Below, one piece after another: positions 12,107-24,931 of a stretch of DNA of 64,000 nucleotides (positions are counted from its first letter, which is position 1; each line of letters starts with the position of its first letter). Under the pieces are notes generated by a model, which saw only the letters and a program-made list of their open reading frames with translations, had not been told where the DNA came from and ran no database searches. Source of the DNA: Vitellaria paradoxa (Eukaryota; Streptophyta; Magnoliopsida; Ericales; Sapotaceae); assembly GCA_019916065.1 (NCBI GenBank), contig CM034234.1, positions 9,150,342-9,214,341 on the forward strand, read 5' to 3'. Position numbers and translations under genes: made by a program.

Positions 12107-12270
12107 CAACACCAAAACCAACGTAAGATAGTGGAAATTAAAGACAAACTTGACTCGCAAGTTATAAATATAAATATAATATGTATCAAAAGTATATATA
12201 TATGTATGGTATGTAACTACATGAATTAGAAGGAAATTCAGCAGGAGGAGAGGAAGGGACTGATTGAGGA

Positions 12271-14707
12271 ATGGGGGATCTACCACCAGGGTTTAGATTT
12301 TTCCCAACTGAAGAAGAGCTGGTTTCGTTCTATCTGCAGAACAAGCTTGAGGGAACCAGACAAGACCTTGACCGGGTTATACCTGTCCTTTACATTTACG
12401 ACTTCAATCCTTGGGATCTCCCTCGTAAGTTTCGTTAGTTTAATTAATTGTACTCTCACCTTTCAATCTCACTACTCTAACTTTTTTCTGTTTTTTGATA
12501 ATTTCTAATCTGGGTTTTCAAGAAATGATTGCATCCTTTTCTTACTTTCCTTTCTTGATTTTTGGTTCTCTCCTTCTACATATATTCGCAACACCGTAAT
12601 TCTCTTTTGTGGCGATCTCAAGTTCATTTTCTCACTCGCCTTCGCTTTCTTTCTGAATCATACTATCTTCTCTTGGATTCTTTTCTATAATTTCTTGTTT
12701 ACAAGCAAGGAACAAATTTCTTTAGCCAATTGATTTGAAGATCCTGATTTTTTTTTTTTTTGTCATTTAATCAAGCACAAGTCTGGAAATCCGACCACAA
12801 AATTAAGATGATCAGACTTGGAATATAATTAATGTAGCCTCCAAGTAAAATGTTTTTTCTTTTTTCCAAAAATGATTTTAAAATTTCAGAAAACATTTGG
12901 GCAACGTTAACGAAGTTGAGATTGTTTTTTTTTTTTTTTTTTGGGTGTGGTGGAGTTGTTTTGGTCGGCAATCCTCCTCTTTTCTTTGCACCTATAGTTT
13001 CTCAATAATTTTTTTTCCTTTTTTTGGAAAAAAATAAAAATAAGAATTTGTTGTTTTATTGGAGCGCAGAATATGCAGGAGAGCGGTGTCGTGGAGACCC
13101 GGAGCAGTGTTTTTTCTTCATCCCTCGGCAAGAGAAAGAAGCGAGAGGAGGAAGACCGAACCGGCTCACCACATCGGGTTACTGGAAAGCAACCGGTTCA
13201 CCAGGTTGCGTTTACTCTTCCCAGGACCGAGTTATCGGTATGAAGAGAACTATGGTGTTCTACAAAGGAAGAGCTCCGACCGGGAAAAAAACCGAATGGA
13301 AAATGAACGAGTACAGGGCCATTGAAGGAGAAGCTTCCTCATCCTCAGCTAGTGAAATTCCAAAGGTGTGATTGTCATCATGATAATTTCTCTTCTCTCT
13401 TATTTAATTAGTACTTCCTTCATTGAGGGTGCTACCTGGTGAGTCTGTGACTGTCATCATGACAATTTTTCCTTTTTCTTGTTTAGTACTTCCTTAATTG
13501 AGGGCAGTGATAGCTAATATACAACTCAGGTGGGTGAGTCTACGTACTGTTATTAAGGTTAATACTACCAAATAATCTTTCAGATTACTAAGATGTAACT
13601 TCATAAATTGCCCCTCTATCTCCAGAGAACCGAGGGAGTCTCCTGGTTCTCCTTAACCTAGTTTTATTTGATAACATATATAGAACAAGTTGACTTTTTT
13701 TTCTTTTTTTTTTTCTCTTCTTTATATGATTTTTTTTTAAATAAAATTTGATTTCGTTTTATTTTTTGAACGATTTTAGGCGCATATTATTGCATACATT
13801 AAAAAATTAAAATAAGGGAACAGACTTGTTGGGAAAAAAATGATTCTATTTACTTATACATGAGTTCTTCTATGTTAAATATTTTATTTATTATTCTTTT
13901 TATAAATAAGAAGAACCTGGCTAAAGATACCATCAACAAAAGAAAATCGTATAAGACAGAAAATTTTAAATAAGAAAATAAAAAAAAGGACGAAGAAAAA
14001 AGGAGAAGTTACTCAATCTTCAATCTTCAATGTTACCAAATAAGCAAACATCTGAACCATGATGACATAGTTTGAAGTTTTAAAGTACTTCATGATCATT
14101 TTGATAGAGAAGAAAGCTTCCCCCAGCACTCGTAAGTCGGAATATATATATATATATATATAGAGAAAGAGAGAGAGAGGAGAGGAGGTTATTTTAAATC
14201 ATAATAAAAGTCATATGCAGAAAGGCCTTGTGGTGCACTAACTTAACATCATCAATATATATATATATATATGTTGAGTAAGATTACACCTAAATAAAAG
14301 TAATAAAAATGTTCACTCCTTCAGGTCTGATTCTTATATATATATATATGTTTTTCATATCATATACATACACATATATAATTTTGCAGTTGAGACAAGA
14401 GTTTAGTTTGTGCCGAGTCTACAAAAAGTCAAAGAACTTGCGTGCATTTGACAGACGGCCATCAGCTGCAGCAGTATTGCCGCATGATGATCAGGTGATG
14501 GTTCGGCAACCTTTTCAACATGGTCATGGCCCAACAACTCCTCATCAGAGCCGTCCGATGCTGATGGGGAGGACAAGCTCGCCAGAGAGCTCCTCATCAG
14601 GAGACCAAGCTAATCCTTCTCAAACCACCGGGGGAGGTGATAACTGGGACATGTCTGTTGAAAATGAGCCCTTGTGGGATTGGGAACAGCTGAATTGGTT
14701 TAATTAA
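12271..14707 (+). CDS. NAC-2: NAC090-like NAC transcription factor (3 exons, 255 aa)
   Basis: Exons 12271-12424, 13070-13365 and 14390-14707, with introns GTAAGT...GCAG and GTGTGA...GCAG in phases 1 and 0. The ATG at 12271 is fixed by an in-frame TGA just upstream (12265). NAC subdomains run in order: A ([18 protein letters not shown], residues 5-22), B ([16 protein letters not shown]), C ([10 protein letters not shown], then [11 protein letters not shown] with WKATG at 90-94), D ([18 protein letters not shown] and MNEYRA) and E ([11 protein letters not shown] from 151). The tail is Ser/Gln/His-rich and ends [10 protein letters not shown]. Length and motif set fit NAC090-type proteins, nuclear DNA-binding regulators; in Arabidopsis NAC090 is reported as a negative regulator in leaf senescence and salicylate responses. 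Oddity: residue 65 is Cys (TGT, 13108-13110) where NAC-3 and NAC-4 have Trp. AATAAA at 14731-14736. Confidence 0.9.
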
Positions 14708-16560
14708 TTTCATGACAACTATTCCGATCGAATAAATATTGGAGGGCATTTGCCTTAGATATTGCAAAGGACAACCATCAGAGGCAGTGCAGTTTTCTTT
14801 TTTTTTGGGGGGGGGGGGGTAAAATGGTAGAAGAATTTGCACGGAAGACAAGCAGAGAGTTAGGAAATCTATTTTGCTAAGTCATATACGTATGAAGTGT
14901 AGAATAATATATGTGTGTGTGTGTACTCCTCTGGGATTTTTCCTTTTTTTTTTTTTAATGGAGTGCAATCTTTGTCTCCTCGAATTGGTTTTCTGTTACT
15001 TTTTTGGTGCAATCTTTGCTCGTAATTGCACGAAGTATGAGATCTCTTTCTCACTCTCTCCTCTCTATCTTCTTTTTCTCTTTTGATCTTTTTATAGGGT
15101 TGGGGGTGTGGTTGCCAGTGCAAAAGGAGGCTAGGTGGCGGGGAAAGGTTCTCTCTCTCTCTCTCCAGGGTAATTGGACGAGTAAAAGCAACCAAAAGAA
15201 GAAAAAAAAATGAGAAACTCATTTTTTTAGTATTGGGAAGATCAACTAAAAGTGATTAAATAATTCATTGTAATGGTGTAAAATAAGCTGTTTCAATAAT
15301 TTTGATTAAAAAATAGTATAAAAAGTTGATAAATATTAAAAAATAAAAAAATTAACTTTTTGTAATTTTTTGTAAAAATTAAATTTTGAAAATAAATACA
15401 TAAAAAATAAAAATGACAAAAATTAGTAAAAATTAAAAAATATTTGTCACTTTTTGTAATTTTCGGGGATTCTTGACCTAACCAAACAAGGCCTCAATTA
15501 GCGGAAATTAGTACATCCAAAATGAGGCCAACTCCTAATAAAATTACATTAAAGCCATATGAAACATTAAACTAAGTTATATTTGTATTTATAAATTTAA
15601 AATTAAAAAGTTTACTGTTTATTATTTACAAAAAAAAATTGCTAAAATATAATTTTATTCATATAAGATTTCATTATGGATGTGATGTGAATAATTTAAT
15701 ATAATGAATTATAATAAATTTAAAATTATTATAAAAAATTAATTATTTAAAATTTTTCGCAATAGTGACTCGTCATTTTATAAAGTAGTGACACCACTAT
15801 TTCTATAGCAATTATTAAAAATTTTTTTGATGTATTATTATAAAAAAGTAACTCCCACAATTATATTTTGATATAATTTAATTTTAAATCTATTAATCTA
15901 AAATTTCTAGTTATTCAGACAGGGATTAGCATTGATGTAATAATGTCCTCAAATCAAGTTATTTGATCAGTGAAACGATTAATTATGCTCTAGCCCCACA
16001 TCAACGACATAATTTGATTCTCTTAAGGTATGAATGAAGATACATTAGCCGAATAATTAAGGTGTCATTAAATTTATTTTTTTTTTATTTTTTGTCACTA
16101 GTTTTTGTTTTTTAGTTTATGTTTTGAGCTTATTTGTTATTTTGTGCTTTAGAAATTTTGGAAATTAAAAAAAAAAAAAAAAACAGCTCAAAACTCCTCT
16201 GTTACTTGTATTATCAAATTTTATTTTAAAAAATAGAAAATAGAAAATAGATTTATAGATGAAATAAAAAATGACAAAAAATTATTTGAGAGTTTTAATT
16301 TAAAAAAATAAAGTATTTTCTATTTTATCATTTTAAAATTTTTAATACATAAAATAAAAATAAAAAAATAAACTAAACACCACTTAATTTGTTTCAAAAA
16401 TCAATGGGCATGCAACTCTTGATGAGCCGTCCATGGTCTATGTATCTTTAGATTTTGTAATCCATTTAATAGCATCACTGGTGGAGCCAGCTGAATCAAT
16501 CATTATCACCTTCATTGGTGCACAATGGGGTAGTTCGGGGCAGATGTTGAAAGCTTTCCA
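14708..16560. other. 3' flank of NAC-2, intergenic
   Basis: Counterpart of 1339-3600. It contains a G run near 14807-14819 and a GT run near 14911-14921. No gene is supported. Confidence 0.55.
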
Positions 16561-16564
16561 TAAA

Positions 16565-16566
<2 letters not shown>

Positions 16567-16611
<45 letters not shown>
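16567..16611. repeat. (CT)n microsatellite
   Basis: An uninterrupted CT run, expanded relative to the unit A counterpart near 3683-3697. The open frame that runs into it (16433-16627) has no other support. Confidence 0.9.
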
Positions 16612-16615
<4 letters not shown>

Positions 16616-16649
16616 CAGTCCGAGTGATAAAAGCATAAAGGAAAAAAAG

Positions 16650-16778
16650 GTTTTAATAAAGCTTTCAGAAACTCTTGATGAGTTCAGAAGTTTCGTATGG
16701 CCTCTTCGAGTTCCTACGCAGTGCTCTTACATTTCTCAAACAACTGCGATGCTATTTCTAGTTCATAACCCTTTGTTC
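16650..16778 (-). pseudogene. Unidentified gene relic (unit B copy)
   Basis: Minus-strand counterpart of 3735-3862, with the same coding-like reading and the same two in-frame stops. It is included because both copies retain the reading with few changes. The family is unknown and the signal is weak. Confidence 0.3.
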
Positions 16779-16784
16779 AAATAT

Positions 16785-18609
16785 ATATTTGTATATCCAA
16801 ATGATATTCAACCATGCAACATTTTGAAGGAGTTCTGCTAATTAAATGATATTCCAATTATATATTTTGGTTCTATAAACTGGTTGATTCCAATGTCCCA
16901 AATGACATTAAAAAATGTTATTGCACAAAAAAAAAAAAAAAATAAATTAATAAATAAAATGATGTGAGGATGAAATATTGTAATAACACTATACTTTGTG
17001 ATTTAATATTTGAAAATGAGAGCCTTACAAAATTTTACACTTAGAATAAAAAAAAAAATTAAGAATCATAATTTTTCATTTAAATTTCAATATATATATA
17101 TAGAGAGAGAGAGGTGAGAATATTGAGAGCAATTGCGAAGTAAATGAGTTTGCCTTAATTAATTGAAGGTTACAGTTATGGGACAGAAATGTCAAGTCTT
17201 CACTAGCTTATATAATTGATTATGATACTTTGTGGTATACATTAGTGACGAAGCGTTGGGGAGCAATTACAAGGAAAGCCAGAGATGTACCGTGGAGATT
17301 TCATGGTACTTCCCAAAACATTTCTTGGTTGTTTCCTAGCTAGCTATTCCACCACATGATCATCATCTGTCTTAAAAACAAATGTTATATACAACTGGTC
17401 AGAAATTGAATACCGCCAAACCACACATAAACTTTCCACTTAACATTTCTTGGATGTTTCCTAGGCATTTCTCCTTAACTTGACTTTTAAGTACTCTCTG
17501 AAAGCACCGCATGTGCTCCTGCCAAGAAATATGTCATAATATGTGTTTGGCGTGCTAAAAATAGACAATGTGAGGTATTTTGTGAATTCATAATTCTTTT
17601 AATTACATTTAAAATAAGTAATTTTTAAAGATTTTTAAAAAAAATCAGCAAATCAAATGTAACATATATATATTTTCACTATTTGCATGTATAGTTGTTG
17701 GTTGAGACACTAAAATACACTGAAAGTTACAAAAAGTTATTAATTTTATTCAATTTTCTATAATTAAACTTTACTACGTGTCACTTTTATACTAATTTTT
17801 TTTTTTTTTTTTTTTTTTTTCTTGTCATTCAAACACAACCATAAGCTTATATACTTGTGATAAAGATGTTTCTTGACTGCTAAATTTGAATTACTTTTTT
17901 TTATGGATTTTAATTTTATTAAAATGAAAAAAGATGCACGCGCGAAACAAGTAGTGTAATGTATTTGTTGCAGTTCCACAAAAGGTTACACTTGGATTAA
18001 CGATTCGTAATTCAAAAAATCAAAAGAAGGAGATTGGAATTTAAAACTACTTATTTTATTTAAAATTATGTATCGAGCAAAAGTACCAAATATGACAAAT
18101 TAAAATAATTAAATCAAAAACTAGTTTGTTTGTGATAAATGATTTTTATTTTCCTAAATTTTCTAATCAACTCTGATTATAAATGTAAAATTTATATCAA
18201 TTCAGGACATATTTAGCATCTGTCGGAGAACTCCAATTTTTTAGACATCTAACTGTTTTTAACTTTCTCTATTTTTTTTTATTTTTTTTAAATTTCTTCA
18301 TCTTTTAAAGTTTTACCAAACATTAAAAAAAAAATCTTCAAATTATCAAATATTCCATTTTTCTGGACCTCCAAAGGTGCTCTTAATCTATCGACTCTTA
18401 TGCTGTGAGACCGAAAGATTTCTAACCCTAATATGCCAAGTTGAATTCTGCAAATCCATCAATGTTATTGCCTGATAGAGAAATTTTGAAAGAAGTCATT
18501 TTCTGCTACAAGGTTTACCTCAAGACCCTGAATTAGACTTTGAACTTAATGCTAGCTAGCTATACATAACTATAGCGAAGAAATTGACAAAGTGATTATC
18601 ACAGAGTCA
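16785..18609. other. Duplicated intergenic DNA
   Basis: AT-rich counterpart of 3870-5690, including a long T run near 17798-17820. Nothing gene-like is supported. Confidence 0.55.
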
Positions 18610-18614
18610 ATAGT

Positions 18615-19381
18615 TGTTGGAATTCATGGTTTTAACTATGAATTTTTATTGACTTTAAGCCAATATTTATAAGAGTTCCATATATTATTAATTATGGATC
18701 AAATGTGGAATTAATATAATTATGTAAGAATATTAATTCCATGAATTCACATGTTCAAAATCATGAATTATGTGAATGAAAATAGGCTTCAAAGTGAGGA
18801 CCAAAGTGGGCCTGAATAAATTTTGGGCTCAATTAATCTTATTTTGGATTTTGGGCTTAAATAATTTTTTGGCCCATTAACTTAATCTAACTATTAACCC
18901 GGTTCAATTATTATTTCCAAAACTACGTCGTTTTGGAGTGTCCCTTCTTTAACAGACATGTCTGTTCTATGAACAGATGCCCCTCTTCATGAATGGTGGT
19001 GTCTATTCTTCCAATAGACATGGCTAATGGCTAATTATTTAAACATTCATCCTTGCATAAAAAATGGGTTGGATTTTTTGCATTAAAATTCTTTTGCATA
19101 AGAAAATTTCATTTGCATACAAAGAGTGCAAGCAAAGTATTGGTTCGTAAGAACACACAAATTGTCGCTTCCTTTTGTGTGTATGTGTGATCATTCTATC
19201 CTGGGAAACTGACGTTCGTTAAAACCAGAAGCCTTGTGGGGGGCGAATTCAGTCTTAAGGAGATAGTGTCCAACACTAGGCTTGATCAGTGAATTCGATT
19301 TTCTACACAAAATTGTAAGTTCAATTTAATGATATTTAATTTTCTCAAAACAGTGACTGAATTTGACTAATTTTTCCAACA
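18615..19381 (+). repeat. 5' LTR of the copia element
   Basis: 767 bp, TG...CA ends. It contains GAATTCAGTCTTAAG at 19245-19259, whose perfect complement lies just outside the LTR at 19384-19398. Transcription start and R region cannot be assigned with confidence. Confidence 0.92.
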
Positions 19382-19383
19382 AT

Positions 19384-19398
19384 CTTAAGACTGAATTC
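19384..19398 (+). promoter_or_regulatory. Putative primer site of the copia element, complementary to its own LTR
   Basis: CTTAAGACTGAATTC begins two bases after the 5' LTR, the usual place for the tRNA primer-binding site. There is no TGGTATCAGAGC or other TGG-initial sequence. Instead these 15 bases are the exact reverse complement of 19245-19259 in the LTR. The arrangement resembles self-primed elements such as yeast Tf1, but the function here is inference. Confidence 0.5.
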
Positions 19399-20378
19399 TT
19401 CTTTGTCTTTTCCAGTTACTGTTTTTCTGGGAAAAATCTGTCTGCCTCTGTTTAAAAAAAAAAATTAATTTTGTGTTATTTAAATTTTCTGTTAATTTTC
19501 GATAGTTGTGCACTGCTTCGAATAACCTGTGTGCAATTCATTTGCCGTTTCGATTTCGAGTATCTCGTGTGATTACTTTCTTTAATTTTCTGGTGCAATC
19601 TCCAATTTGTTTCTTATAAAGATCACTGCACAAATCTCGCATGATGTCTTAGTTTGATTCTTTGAATTTTAATTGTGTAAATTCTTAAGTTTAATATTAC
19701 TGCAAAATTTGTCTTTTCTTCAATTTTCGGTTTTTGGGAATTTTCTAAAAAAGGTTATAAAATTTTTTTTTTATTTTGCCGCCTTGCTGCATTGTTCCTG
19801 TGTTGTTTATTTAAACAATTGGAAACTCACATTGCCCAGCGTGATTATTACTTAACACAGTTTCGGGGCGGTATTCTACATTGTAATTAGTCCGTTGTGG
19901 TTTCTCTGCACATACAAGTTTTTTTCTGTACATAATCACTCAGCAGAATTTTAAAAAACATTTTTTAAGATCTGTATCTTACATTAGAAATTGTAATTTT
20001 TCTGCATTATACTGCTGCACAGTAATAATATTTGCATTGTGTTTACATTATGTAATGCTGTGATTTTCGCAATATATATTTTCTGGGCAGTTTCTGCGTA
20101 GAAAATTTCCTAATACAAGTCTTTGAAGTGTTCTTTTACAGAACGTATTCCTGTAGAAAAAAAAATAGAATTGTTAATGCACAAATTTTTTTTTTCTACT
20201 AAACAGAGAATTAAAATTCTATTTTAACCTGTTTGATTCTATAAATATTGCGACCTTGTGAAATTTTTCCTTTGTGCAAATTTTTCATTGCGTAATTTTC
20301 TGTACTTTTAAATTATTTTTCCAAAGTGGAATATTTTAGATTAAAATTTTAATTTGTCAATTTTTTTTAGATTTGAAA

Positions 20379-21290
20379 ATGACAAGTGAGACGGTAAATT
20401 CTGTTACTGTCCCGGCGGCAATACCGGTCACTGCTCCTAATGTGCCAATGGGCCATGGTGAGAAGCCAGAAAAATTCAGTGGTTGCAGATTTTAAAAGAT
20501 GGCAACAAAAAATGTTATTTTATCTCACCACACTGAATTTGGAAAAGTTTCTTAAGGAAGATGTGCCACATTTGGATGAGAATGAGACTGACAGTCATGT
20601 TGTGGCAGCGATTGAGGCATGGAAACATGCTGATTTTTTGTGTCGTAATTATATCCTCAATGGATTGGATAACATGTTATATAATGTGTATAGTCCAATA
20701 AAAAACGTATAAGGAACTCTGGGAATCTTTAGACAAAAAGTACAAGACAGAAGCTGATGGCTCGAAGAAATTCATAGTGGGCAAATTTCTTGAGTACAAA
20801 ATGATTGATTCAAAAAGTGTAATTAATCAAGTTCAAGATCTCCAAGTAATCATACATGAGATACATGCTGAGGGGATGATAATCAAGTGAATCATTCCAA
20901 GTTGCTGCAATAATTGAGAAACTACCACCATCTTGGAAAGAATTCAAAAATTACCTTAAGCATAAACGTAAAGAGATGAAACTTGAAGATCTTATGTGAG
21001 ATTGAGGATAGAGGAAGATTAACCGCAATTCTGATAAGAAAAGTGGATATCAGCACATGGTGTCCAAGGCTAATGTGATAGAGCAAGTGAAACATACCAA
21101 TAGTAAGAAAAGGAAGTACACTAGAGAAAAGCTCAAAAAACTGGCAGCTTATAAGGTTTCAAGGAAAATGCTATGTTTGTGAGAAACCTGGCCATCGAGC
21201 AAAAGACTGTCGCATACGAAAAGTTCAAAGAGCCTTCCAAGAAAAGGAAGACAACAAATCAAGCTAATATAACTGAAGTGGAGAGTCATA
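20379..21290 (+). pseudogene. copia gag remnant (UBN2-type, zinc knuckle)
   Basis: Starts at ATG 20379. A frameshift occurs near 20480. A 90-codon open stretch (20440-20712) has the FKRWQQKMLFYLTTLNL and LDNMLYNVY features of retrotransposon gag of the UBN2 type. Further shifts follow, then a CCHC knuckle (CYVCEKPGHRAKDC, from 21169). The knuckle would bind the element's RNA in particles. It cannot make intact Gag. Confidence 0.8.
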
Positions 21291-21353
21291 TGGATGATAT
21301 GCATCTTCAGCAGTAGTCTCTGAAGTGAACCTGATTGGAAGTAATCCAAAGGA

Positions 21354-24350
21354 ATGGTAGGTGGACACTGGAGCCACTCGTCACATTTGCACCAACAGGT
21401 GGATGTTTCACATCATTACCAAGCTGTGGAAGGGGAACAATTATATATGGGTAATTCAGCAACCTCCAAGGTTGAAGGACAAGGAAAGATTGTGCTGAAA
21501 ATGACTTCAGGAAAGGAGTTTACTCTTAATGATGTACTTCATGTGCCTGATATTCGTAAGAATTTGGTTTCAGGGTCAGTATTGAGCAAGAAAGAGTTTA
21601 GACTAGTATTTGAGTCTGATAAATTTGTACTGACTAAAATGGTATGTATGTTGGAAAGGGGTACATGTGTGATTGCCTCTTCAAACTAAATGAATGACTG
21701 TTGTACCAAAGATTAATAATAATTATCTTCTGCTTACTTGCTTGAGCCTGGTGAATGTTTGGCATGGTAGATTAGGACATGTGAATTTTGGCACTTTAAG
21801 AAGATTAATGAATTTAAATATTTTGCCAAAATTTAATATTAACATGGAACATAAGTGTGAAAACTTGTGTTGAAGCCAAATTGGCTAAAGCTTCTTTTCA
21901 CTCAATTGAAAGAAGCACTGAACCTCTAGAATTAATTCACACAGATATTTGTGATTAAAGTATGTTCAACTAGAGGTGGTAAAAAGTATTTTATTACTTT
22001 TTATCGATGATTGTACAAGATACTGTTATGTATATTTGCTAAGAAGCAAGATGAAGCATTAGACATGTTTGTACAATATAAAAATGAAGTTGAGAACCAA
22101 CTTAGCAAGAAAATTAAAATGCTAAGAAGTGATAGAGGTAGTGAATATGACTCACCATTTGCACAAATTTGTGCTGAACATGGCATTATTCATCAAACAA
22201 CTGCACCTTACGCACCTCAGCAAAATTGGTATTGCTGAACGTAAGAATAGAACTTTTAAAGAAATGATGAATGCTATGTAATAAGTTCTGGTTCACCTCA
22301 AAATTTGTGGGGGGAAGCTTTGCTTTCCGCAAATTATGTTCTCAACAAACTACCCCATAAAAAATTGAACAAAACTCCTTATGAATTATAGAAAGGTCGA
22401 GAACCTACCTATAAATTCTTAAGAGTGTGGGGGTGTTTAGCTAAGGTTGCAATTCCAACTCCTAAAAGGACTAAAATTGGACCTAAAACTATGGATTGTA
22501 TATTCATTGGATATGCTCATAACAGTAGTGCATATCGGTTCTTGTACATAAATCTAATAATTCTGAGATACATGAGAATACCATTATTGAGTCTAGGAAT
22601 GCATCATTCTTTGAAAATATATTTCCTTATAAACCTACACAGGAAGTAAGTTCCCTCAAAAGAACTTATGAATGTGTTGCTAGAAATGAGAAAGACGGAA
22701 GGTTTTTGGAAAAAAGAAATGAAGATGAACCTAGACGAAGTAAACGAGCAAGGACTAACAAAACCTTTGGTCCTGATTTTCTAACATTTTTTGTTAGAAA
22801 AGGAACCTCAAAGTTTAAGGAAGCAATGTCTACTCCTGAAACTCCTTTATGGAAAGAAGCCATTGACAGTGAAATTGAATACTATCATCAGTAACCATAC
22901 TTGGGAGCTGGTGGACCTTCCACCAGGGAGTAAACCCTTAGGTTATAAATGGATCTTCAAGAGGAAGATGAAAGCTGATGGATCCATTGATAAATACAAG
23001 GCAAGACTTGTAGTCAAAGGCTTATAAACAAAAGGAGGGAGTAGATTATTTTGACACATATTCACCTGTTACAAAAATAACATCCATTCGCATGTTAATT
23101 ACTTTTGCAGCATTGCATAACCTTGAAATACATCAAATGGATGTGAAAACGGCATTCTTGAATGGGGAATTAAATGAGGAATATATATGGAACAACCCGA
23201 AGGGTTTGTGGTTCCAGGTCAAGAAAATAAGGTATGTAAACTTGTTAAGTCACTTTATGGACTTAAACAAGCACCTAAACAATGGCATGAAAATTTGACA
23301 ATGTTATGATATTAAATGGTTTTCACATTAATGAATGTGATAAATGTGTTTATGTGAAAAACATATCAAATGAATATGTCATTGTATGTCTAGTATGTGG
23401 ATGATATGATTATCATAGGTAGCAATAATAACATCATTAAAGCTACTAAGAAAATGTTGGCTAGTACGTTCGACATGAAAGACTTAGGTGTTGCGGATGT
23501 CATACTTGGTGTTAAAATCATCAAACATCTGATAGATATGCTTTATCTCAATCACATTATATCAAGCAAATACTTGATAAATTTATTAGAGATGATAGCA
23601 ATATTGCACGAACACCTATTGATATGAATCTTCATCTCACAAAGAATACTGGAATTGTATATCACAATTGGAATATTCTCGAATAATAGGCGAGTTTGAT
23701 GTATCTCATGAACTGCACCTCGTCCTGATATTGCCTACTCAGTAAGTAAATTGAGTAGATACACTAGTAATCCAGGGGCAGACCACTGGAAAGCAATAGT
23801 TAGAGTACTTAGATATCTAAGATATACTTCTAACTATGGGTTTGCACTATACTAGATATCCAGCTGTAGTAGAAGGATGCAGTGATGCTACTGGATTTCT
23901 GACAGTAAAGACACCACCAAGTCTACTAGTGGCTATGTCTTTACCTTGGAGGTGCAGCTATTTCTTGGAAATCCTCTAAACAAACGTGTATAGCCAGATC
24001 TACTATGGAATCTGAGTTTATAACATTAGATAAGGCAGGAAAAGAAGCTGAGTGGCTTCGTAACTTTTTAGAGGATATGCTCATGTGGCCAAAACCTGTG
24101 TCCGCTATTTGCATACATTGTGATAGTCAATCAGCAATAGGAAGGGCACAGAATAATATGTATAACGGTAAGTCACGACATATACGTCGTAGACACAATA
24201 CCGTAATGACAGTTGATCTCTAATAGAATAATGTCCATTGATTATATAAGATCAAAGGATAATATTGCTGATCCTTTAACTAAGGGCTTAACTAGAGATC
24301 AAGTGTATAATTCATCGAGGGGAATGGGTTTAAAGCCTATAAATTGAGAA
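21354..24350 (+). pseudogene. copia pol remnant (protease, integrase, RT, RNase H)
   Basis: Protease motif [10 protein letters not shown] near 21361. Integrase zinc-binding WHGRLGHVN near 21760, and core with SDRGSEYDS near 22128-22150. Reverse transcriptase with NHTWELVDLPPG (about 22892) and the YVDDM catalytic box at 23394-23408. RNase H region near 24005-24330 with the CDSQSAI motif. At least eight separate open pieces in different frames show heavy decay by indels. The domain order identifies Ty1/copia. None of the enzymes could be made from this copy. Confidence 0.85.
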
Positions 24351-24931
24351 TCACCACAATGGCAACCCAACTAGTTGACTGGAGATCCCAAGATCTAGGT
24401 TCAAAGGGACAACCAAATTGTGGGGGTACTCGTTGAGATCACTAAGGAATTAACTCTTCTACCCTTCCTATGATGTACTGAATGGTGATGACCTGAACTG
24501 TGTTATAGGATAAGCTTTGCTTTTAATGATCCTTATATCTTGTAAATCCAAGTGGGGTATAACAGGATACTCTTAATAAGAGATCACCTATATTGAGTGT
24601 GAAGGGGCCGCTCTATGAGAATGGATGAGGCTACATTCTCTAGAGCATTCAATGAAATTACCAGGCATGTCCCAGGGCCAAAATGGACAGAATTAAAAGA
24701 ACCAAACTTTGTTGGAAAGGTGCTGTGTGAATATATTGTCTTGGTTATACAACAAGCTGAACAGTTCAAGACATCAAGTTCACTGGTTAGCAAATAGACC
24801 TGATAATATCTCACTAGGGAAGGTTCAAAGCCAAAAGCTACCTATCCTGATACGGTAACTTTCCATTTGTACTCTCTGTCGAGTCTCAACATCTGCATCT
24901 GCATTTCAGCCATTTCATTCATGTGGGGGAT
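24351..24931 (+). other. copia 3' untranslated region and purine tract
   Basis: Sequence between the RNase H remnant and the 3' LTR. It contains a short open frame (24615-24797) without recognised domains and ends in the purine tract ATGTGGGGGA next to the LTR. Confidence 0.6.

Noticed and set aside
16433..16627. A small gene ending in a Ser-Leu repeat.
   Set aside because: The C-terminal half is the CT microsatellite. The unit A counterpart does not keep the frame.
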